NCBI GenBank assembly: GCA_900754075.1
Contig: CAAEBN010000048.1
Location: 1-9,642 of the forward strand
DNA from: an uncultured Collinsella sp.
GTDB taxonomy: Bacteria > Actinomycetota > Coriobacteriia > Coriobacteriales > Coriobacteriaceae
Direction: 5' to 3'
DNA: 9,642 nt
The translations under genes were made by a program, and so were the position numbers. Position 1 is the stretch's first letter. Every line of letters begins with the position of its first letter. The notes beneath the pieces were generated by a model. That model did no database searches and was not told the origin of the DNA. It was given only the letters and a program-made list of their open reading frames with translations. Positions 5,558-9,642 of this stretch are shown in pieces.

Positions 5558-5992
5558 AGCACATATGAGCGATCGTAGAAGATATCGAAGCACAACGCCC
5601 GTCATCGCTCCGCAGCAGTCGATCATCACATCAGTAATCATACCGGCGCGACCGGGCACAAAGAGCTGAATCGTCTCGTCAATCGAGGGGATCAGCAGTA
5701 GGAAAACCGCCGTGGGAAGCAATACGTCAAAGGTGCGACGGCCCTCGATATCAAAAGCGTGCGTCGCCAGAATGCCGAGCACCATGTACTCGGTAAAATG
5801 CGCGCACTTGCGAACGACGAAGTTGGTCACCCACTCATACGGAAGCCCCATGCCGTTCAAAAAGCCGCGAACGGCCTCCATAATCGACAGACTCAATGAA
5901 CCGGACCCCGTGCCGGGAACCATCGAATTGCCCCAGATGAGCAGCACCATCAGGCAGGTCGCGACCGCCCATTTTCGATCGAGTTTAAGCAT
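5543..5992 (-). CDS. VanZ-like family membrane protein
   Basis: This is a 149-aa integral membrane protein. Hydrophobic segments lie near residues 8-24, 66-80, 88-105 and 118-140. The conserved VanZ-family signatures are RKCAHFTEYMVLG (61-73) and SIDETIQLFVPGR (103-115), followed by D121 and D125 in the last helix. VanZ itself gives low-level teicoplanin resistance, but most chromosomal family members, like this one outside a van cluster, have no proven function; a role in the cell envelope is only inferred. It lies 7 nt after the stop of the 489-aa gene and was probably co-transcribed with it. ATG 5992 is chosen since the first membrane helix follows directly. GGAGG is 12 nt upstream, which is rather far, so a GTG at 6038-6040 inside the upstream gene remains possible (165 aa). 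Its last codons and stop are part of the terminator stem. Confidence 0.88.
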   Translation of the reverse strand: MLKLDRKWAVATCLMVLLIWGNSMVPGTGSGSLSLSIMEAVRGFLNGMGLPYEWVTNFVVRKCAHFTEYMVLGILATHAFDIEGRRTFDVLLPTAVFLLLIPSIDETIQLFVPGRAGMITDVMIDCCGAMTGVVLRYLLRSLICAKKAA

Positions 5993-5999
5993 GCAGAAG

Positions 6000-7469
6000 T
6001 TATGCCTCCGCACAGAGCGGCTCAAAGCTGGCGGTGCCACCCTCGATAACGCTCAGATAGGCACGACCAGTGCGCCTCACCGCTACAGACTGCAGGCGGT
6101 CGATCTCCTCCTCGAGAATCTGATTGACGCGCTCGTGACGACGGTTCTCCATGATGCCGGCAGCGATGGCCTCGGCACGCTCGATACCTTCGCGCGAGAT
6201 GCGGGCGGTATCCTCGGGAAACACGGCGCTGTGGCGACCAACGTAAGCGGGGGCAGCGGGCTGAGGAGCAGGCGTAAACACCGGAGCGGCAACGGGAGCA
6301 GGCTCGACGACCTCGTCCATAATTGCGGCAGCGGCTGCCCACATGCCCTCGTGGCCCGAATAATCGGCCATGGGGACGTCTTCCTCGGAAGTCGCATCAA
6401 CAGGCTCGTCAACTGCGACGGACCGGGACGCGGAGGCCGGGACATCGACCGGGGCAGCGACCACATACGGCATGTCGTTCGAGATGACCGGCTCGTCAAG
6501 GTCATCGAGATCGATAGCCGCAGCAGAGGCGTCGCTGATGATCGGCATGTTAGCAAGGTTCGCGTTGTACGGCACCGCCTCCGCCGCCTGCTGCTGTGCA
6601 GGGGCGCCCCACAGCGAGCTTTCGGCAGCGCGGCGGGCGGCAATAGTCTCCTCGTCGACGGCCAGCGGCTCGTCGGCGTAGGGGTCAGCGGCGGTGGCGG
6701 CGGCCGGAGTCACGGGCACGGCAGTGTCATACGTAACGGATTGAGCCGTGGCGGCGTTGTTGGCGGCGTTAGCCACGAGCGCCACAAAGGCAGCCGTGCT
6801 GCCCGCAGGGGCGGCATGAGAGCCCGAGACGGCGCGCGCAGCGGCAGCGATGTCGTCGCGGTTATAGGAGCCGGTCTGCCCGCCGTAGGTGAGTTCGTCG
6901 ATAGCGACCTGGTACACATCGCGCGAGCGTGCGGGATCACAGCTGACCGGCGAATCGTCGTCGAGCATGCTATCGATCATGGACCAGGCGTCGGCCTCAC
7001 TCATGGCGTCTGCGGCGCGAGCGATGGTGGGGACGCCATCGTCGGCACGACGGCGCTGGAAGGCACCGGTCAGGCCGGAGAAAACCGAAGAGGGCTGCGC
7101 GGCGTTTGCTTGAACGGCAGGAGCCGCAGTAGCAACGCCCTGAGGAGCAGCCCACTGCTGTTGGGCGGGCATCGAGGCGGTCTGGAACTCATCTTGGTGC
7201 TGGTTGACGTTCGCAGCGCCACCCATGGCGTCGGGCCGGAACAGGCGCTCGGCATGCTGCGCGCGATATTCAGAAATGCCGAGCGAGGCGGCATAGATTC
7301 CCACGCCGGCCACCGCACCCACGGCAAAGGGAACAGCGCCCGCGACGACCGTCTCGTTCACCGACGAAAACGGCAGCGTAGCAGCATACATCACTACGGG
7401 AGCGGCAAGGCCGATTCCGCAGGAAAGTCCAGCAAGGACCGCTCGTTGTGTTGCATCAGAAGAAGCCAT
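6000..7469 (-). CDS. Hypothetical two-TM protein with a long Ala/acidic disordered region
   Basis: I do not recognise this 489-aa protein. It starts with two hydrophobic, Ala/Gly/Val-rich segments (about 9-31 and 41-63) that could form a membrane hairpin. A linker of about 350 residues follows, rich in Ala, Pro, Gln, Asp and Glu and with low complexity. Islands of less biased sequence appear within it: MSEADAWSMIDSMLDDD (156-172), DVYQVAIDELTYGG (184-197) and IDLDDLDEPVISND (319-332). The C-terminus returns to a well-formed charged helix (about 424-465, with GIERAEAIAAGIMENRRHE and a following Glu/Ile/Leu stretch), then RAYLSVIEGG. This design suggests a membrane-anchored scaffold or adaptor with small docking modules, but that is inference. 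ATG 7469 is supported by GGGGAGAG 5 nt upstream; an in-frame earlier start at 7496 lacks one. It heads an operon with the VanZ-like gene. Confidence 0.8.
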   Translation of the reverse strand: MASSDATQRAVLAGLSCGIGLAAPVVMYAATLPFSSVNETVVAGAVPFAVGAVAGVGIYAASLGISEYRAQHAERLFRPDAMGGAANVNQHQDEFQTASMPAQQQWAAPQGVATAAPAVQANAAQPSSVFSGLTGAFQRRRADDGVPTIARAADAMSEADAWSMIDSMLDDDSPVSCDPARSRDVYQVAIDELTYGGQTGSYNRDDIAAAARAVSGSHAAPAGSTAAFVALVANAANNAATAQSVTYDTAVPVTPAAATAADPYADEPLAVDEETIAARRAAESSLWGAPAQQQAAEAVPYNANLANMPIISDASAAAIDLDDLDEPVISNDMPYVVAAPVDVPASASRSVAVDEPVDATSEEDVPMADYSGHEGMWAAAAAIMDEVVEPAPVAAPVFTPAPQPAAPAYVGRHSAVFPEDTARISREGIERAEAIAAGIMENRRHERVNQILEEEIDRLQSVAVRRTGRAYLSVIEGGTASFEPLCAEA

Positions 7470-7605
7470 GAGCTCTCCCCATCTTCCAGCACCCAAATCG
7501 CATCATTCAGTTGGCTGCGCGAGAGAAGATGAAGCGGGGCTATGCCCCAAAGCAACGGTATATGGTTCGTTTCATCTGCGTTTTCCGTCGCGAAGCTTAA
7601 CAGCT

Positions 7606-7634
7606 ATTATGCGAAACCCCCTTGGGGATTGCAA
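7606..7634 (-). promoter_or_regulatory. Promoter of the two-TM protein / VanZ operon
   Basis: On the minus strand, TTGCAA (7634 to 7629) and CATAAT (7611 to 7606) are separated by exactly 17 bp. The -10 matches consensus at 5 of 6 positions. Transcription would start near 7599, leaving an untranslated leader of about 130 nt. Confidence 0.55.
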
Positions 7635-7712
7635 GCGACGAAGCGGGATTGAAACGGGAAAATCGCTGCTTGCCGGTCGTGAGGTCAATAATCGTTGGCG
7701 AGCGGCTATACG

Positions 7713-7742
7713 AAAAGGGCCAGGATCTAAACCCCGGCCCTT
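7713..7742 (-). terminator. Intrinsic terminator downstream of rho
   Basis: On the minus strand, AAGGGCC (7742 to 7736) pairs with GGCCCTT (7721 to 7715), with further G/C pairing inside, and four T end the element (7716-7713). It lies about 40 nt after the rho stop. The T run is short, so termination may be partial. Confidence 0.75.
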
Positions 7743-7781
7743 CTGGCATGTCTATGGCTGTTGTCGCGTGCGGCGAGCGAC

Positions 7782-9642
7782 TTAGAACGTCTGCTCGTAA
7801 TCGCTGTGCTTTTTTGCCGAACGCACCAGGAACTCCTGGTTGGTATTGGTGCCCTTGAGGCCCTTGATAAACGACGCGGCCGCGCGCTCGGTATTGTTCA
7901 TACCGGCGAGGATACGGCGCAGGCCAAAGACAAACGGGCGCATCTGCTCGTCGACCAGCAGGTCCTCGTTGCGCGTGCCCGAGGCAACGGGATCGATGGC
8001 CGGGAAGATACGGCGGTCGGCCAGGTCGCGGTCGAGCTTGAGCTCCATGTTGCCGGTACCCTTGAACTCCTCAAAGATGACCTCGTCCATCTTGGAGCCG
8101 GTATCGATGAGGGCGGAAGCCAAGATGGTGAGCGAGCCGCCGTTCTCGATGTTGCGGGCAGCGCCCAAGAAACGCTTGGGCGGATACAGGGCCGCCGAAT
8201 CGACGCCGCCCGACAGGATACGACCCGAGGCGGGAGCGGCCAGGTTGTAGGCGCGGGCAAGGCGCGTGATGGAGTCGAGTACCACCACGACGTCGCCACC
8301 CAGCTCCACAATGCGTTTGGCACGCTCGATCACGAGCTCTGCCACGCGAGTATGGTTGTCGGCGGGCATATCGAAGGTAGAGGCCACGACCTCGCCCTTG
8401 ATGGAGCGCTGCATATCGGTGACCTCTTCGGGGCGCTCGTCAACGAGCAGGCAGATGAGGTGCACCTCGGGATTGTTGATCGAGATAGACTGGCAGATCT
8501 TCTTGAGGATCGTGGTCTTTCCGGCCTTGGGCGGAGACACGATCAGACCGCGCTGGCCCTTGCCGATCGGCGACACGATATCGATAGCGCGACCGGTGAT
8601 GGAATCCTTGCCGTGCTCCATACGCAGAGGCTCATTGGGATAGACCGGGGTGAGGTCGCCGAACTTGGGGCGGTTGCGGATCTGCTCGGGATCCATGCCG
8701 TTAACGGTCGTGATCTTGGCAAGGCCGGCGCGCTTGTCGCCGCCGCGCGAGGGGCGCAGCGAGCCCTCGATGACATCGCCCGTGCGCAGGCGTGCGGAGC
8801 GAATGAGATATGCGGGAACAAAGGCGTCGTCGCTGGACTTCATGTAGCCGTGGGCATGGATGATGCCGGAACTGTCCGGGCGAATCTGCAGGATGCCCTT
8901 GATGTCACGGAAGCCCTCGGCCTTCGCAGCGGTGGTGTAGATTTCCTCGACGAGCTCGGCCTTCTTCTTGCCGGTCGTCTCGATCTCGAACTCTTTTGCC
9001 TTCTCGCGCAGCTCGGCGACCTTCATGGCCGCGAGTTCCTCGCGCGAAAGCGTAGGCTCGGTCGGAGCGGCATTGCGCTCCTTATTACGCTGCTTGCGGT
9101 CGCGCTGACGGTTGCGGCGGTCGTTGTTGCGCTCGTCTTTGCGCTCGTTGCGCTCGTCGTTGCGCTTGTGCTGACGGCGGTTGGGGCGGGCGTTCTCGTC
9201 GGTCTCGGCGGTCGTGGCGCCCTTGGCCGCCAGAGTTGCCGTGTCGGTGTCGGCCGAGACTTCGCTATCGGCCTTGGTATCGGCATCGGCGTTGGGCTCG
9301 GAATCGGCCTGCTGCTCGACGGCCTTAGCCTTTGCAGACTTCTTGCGCGTACGCTTGGGCTTCTCGGCTGCCGGCTGACCGGCGTTCTCGGCATCGGAAG
9401 CGGAGTCGACGGTTGCCTCGGCGACCTCGTTGCCAGAATCCTCGAACGCGTCCTTTTTCGAACCCTTGGCCTTGGACGAGCGCTTAGCGGCCGTGGGACG
9501 ACTGCGACCGGGTCGAACATCGGCGGGCTCGCCCTCGGCGGGTGCTCCGGCTTCGGTGGCAGCGGCTCCCTGGGCAGGAGCATCGGCGAGGGGCGCAGGC
9601 GCAGCGGTCATCGCGGCGTCCTGAGCCGCGGCTGCTGCAGCG
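7782..9642 (-). CDS. rho: Transcription termination factor Rho, with long N-terminal extension (5' end unresolved)
   Basis: Rho is the hexameric RNA-dependent ATPase/translocase that ends transcription of untranslated RNA. Counting from the ATG at 9611 (609 aa), there is a disordered Ala/Glu/Lys/Asp-rich extension (1-143), a strongly basic Arg/Asn/Lys tract (144-180), the Rho N-terminal helical domain (about 188-230), and the OB-fold RNA-binding domain (about 235-305). The RecA-like motor has Walker A SPPKAGKTT (359-367), DERPEEVTDM (391-400), Walker B VVVVLDSITRLARAYN (441-456) and the Q-loop SGGVDSAALYPPKRF (467-481). DTGSKMDEVIFEEFKGTGN (503-521) and the C-terminus are very close to E. coli Rho, so the motor should be active. 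In the OB fold the usual GFGF is replaced by SSGI. The frame stays open to the window edge with more Ala-rich codons. ATG 9611 has a possible AGGA 7 nt upstream, but the real start may lie beyond 9642. High-GC Gram-positive Rhos often have such extensions. A terminator follows the gene and no rpmE or prfA is adjacent downstream. Confidence 0.97.
   Translation of the reverse strand, partial: AAAAAAQDAAMTAAPAPLADAPAQGAAATEAGAPAEGEPADVRPGRSRPTAAKRSSKAKGSKKDAFEDSGNEVAEATVDSASDAENAGQPAAEKPKRTRKKSAKAKAVEQQADSEPNADADTKADSEVSADTDTATLAAKGATTAETDENARPNRRQHKRNDERNERKDERNNDRRNRQRDRKQRNKERNAAPTEPTLSREELAAMKVAELREKAKEFEIETTGKKKAELVEEIYTTAAKAEGFRDIKGILQIRPDSSGIIHAHGYMKSSDDAFVPAYLIRSARLRTGDVIEGSLRPSRGGDKRAGLAKITTVNGMDPEQIRNRPKFGDLTPVYPNEPLRMEHGKDSITGRAIDIVSPIGKGQRGLIVSPPKAGKTTILKKICQSISINNPEVHLICLLVDERPEEVTDMQRSIKGEVVASTFDMPADNHTRVAELVIERAKRIVELGGDVVVVLDSITRLARAYNLAAPASGRILSGGVDSAALYPPKRFLGAARNIENGGSLTILASALIDTGSKMDEVIFEEFKGTGNMELKLDRDLADRRIFPAIDPVASGTRNEDLLVDEQMRPFVFGLRRILAGMNNTERAAASFIKGLKGTNTNQEFLVRSAKKHSDYEQTF

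Larger units (their letters stand above)
7470..7781 (-). other. Intergenic region between rho and the two-TM protein gene
   Basis: The minus-strand order is: rho terminator (7742-7713), about 80 nt with no recognised feature, a promoter (7634-7606), then a leader of about 130 nt to the ATG at 7469. The leader carries a small hairpin GGGGC-TAT-GCCCC (7536-7548). An imperfect inverted repeat, GCAAGC (7631-7636) with GCTTGC (7668-7673) and CGA/TCG inside, overlaps the -35. I found no gene here: the short open frames lack ribosome binding sites and family resemblance. Confidence 0.6.

Noticed and set aside
5543..5992. Glycopeptide resistance from the VanZ-like gene
   Set aside because: No vanHAX or vanRS genes are nearby, and chromosomal VanZ-like proteins are common without a resistance role.
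5712..7532. 606-codon open frame on the + strand
   Set aside because: It lies antisense to the two-TM gene and VanZ-like gene. Its product is Arg/Gly/His-rich without any family resemblance, has no ribosome binding site, and is explained by G/C third-position bias on the other strand.

Overview
The window looks like chromosomal DNA of a high-GC gut anaerobe in the class Coriobacteriia, most likely Collinsella or a close relative. This placement is inferred from the strong G/C third-position bias, the very long Ala/charged N-terminal extension on Rho, a GGGtGRT-family protein, a stand-alone fumarate-reductase-like flavoprotein and a ROK fructokinase. No 16S or marker gene is present to prove it. 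Most of the window is ordinary core genome, with one visibly disturbed spot beside a tRNA pair.

Layout, left to right. (1) 1-458: the 3' end of a GGGtGRT-family gene (+) and its intrinsic terminator. (2) 459-701: a non-coding stretch holding a striking near-perfect inverted repeat (22-nt arms) with competing hairpins, then a strong RBS. (3) 702-2228 (+): a 508-aa soluble FAD flavoprotein of the fumarate reductase/NadB superfamily with an altered active site. (4) 2383-2748 (+): a truncated dinD-like gene, cut off at a palindrome and followed by about 80 nt of highly structured sequence. (5) 2831-3102 (-): a two-tRNA operon, promoter - tRNA-His(GTG) - tRNA-Lys(CTT) - terminator, both genes with encoded CCA. 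(6) 3213-4394 (+): a class I/II PLP aminotransferase with its own terminator. (7) 4536-5429 (+): a zinc-type ROK fructokinase. (8) 5543-7469 (-): an apparent two-gene operon of a 489-aa two-TM protein with a long disordered region, followed 7 nt later by a VanZ-like membrane protein. This operon and the kinase gene converge on one shared bidirectional terminator. (9) 7782-9642 (-): transcription termination factor Rho, 5' end not resolved within the window.

The genes do not form one pathway. They are separate small units: redox (flavoprotein), amino-acid metabolism (aminotransferase), sugar entry (fructokinase), envelope (489-aa protein plus VanZ), translation (tRNAs) and transcription termination (rho). 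I found no convincing new multi-gene system. The points most worth a second look are the 478-563 inverted repeat, the loss of the two RNA-stacking phenylalanines in the Rho primary site, the altered flavoprotein active site, the dinD remnant at the tRNA locus, and the uncharacterised TM/disordered protein paired with VanZ.
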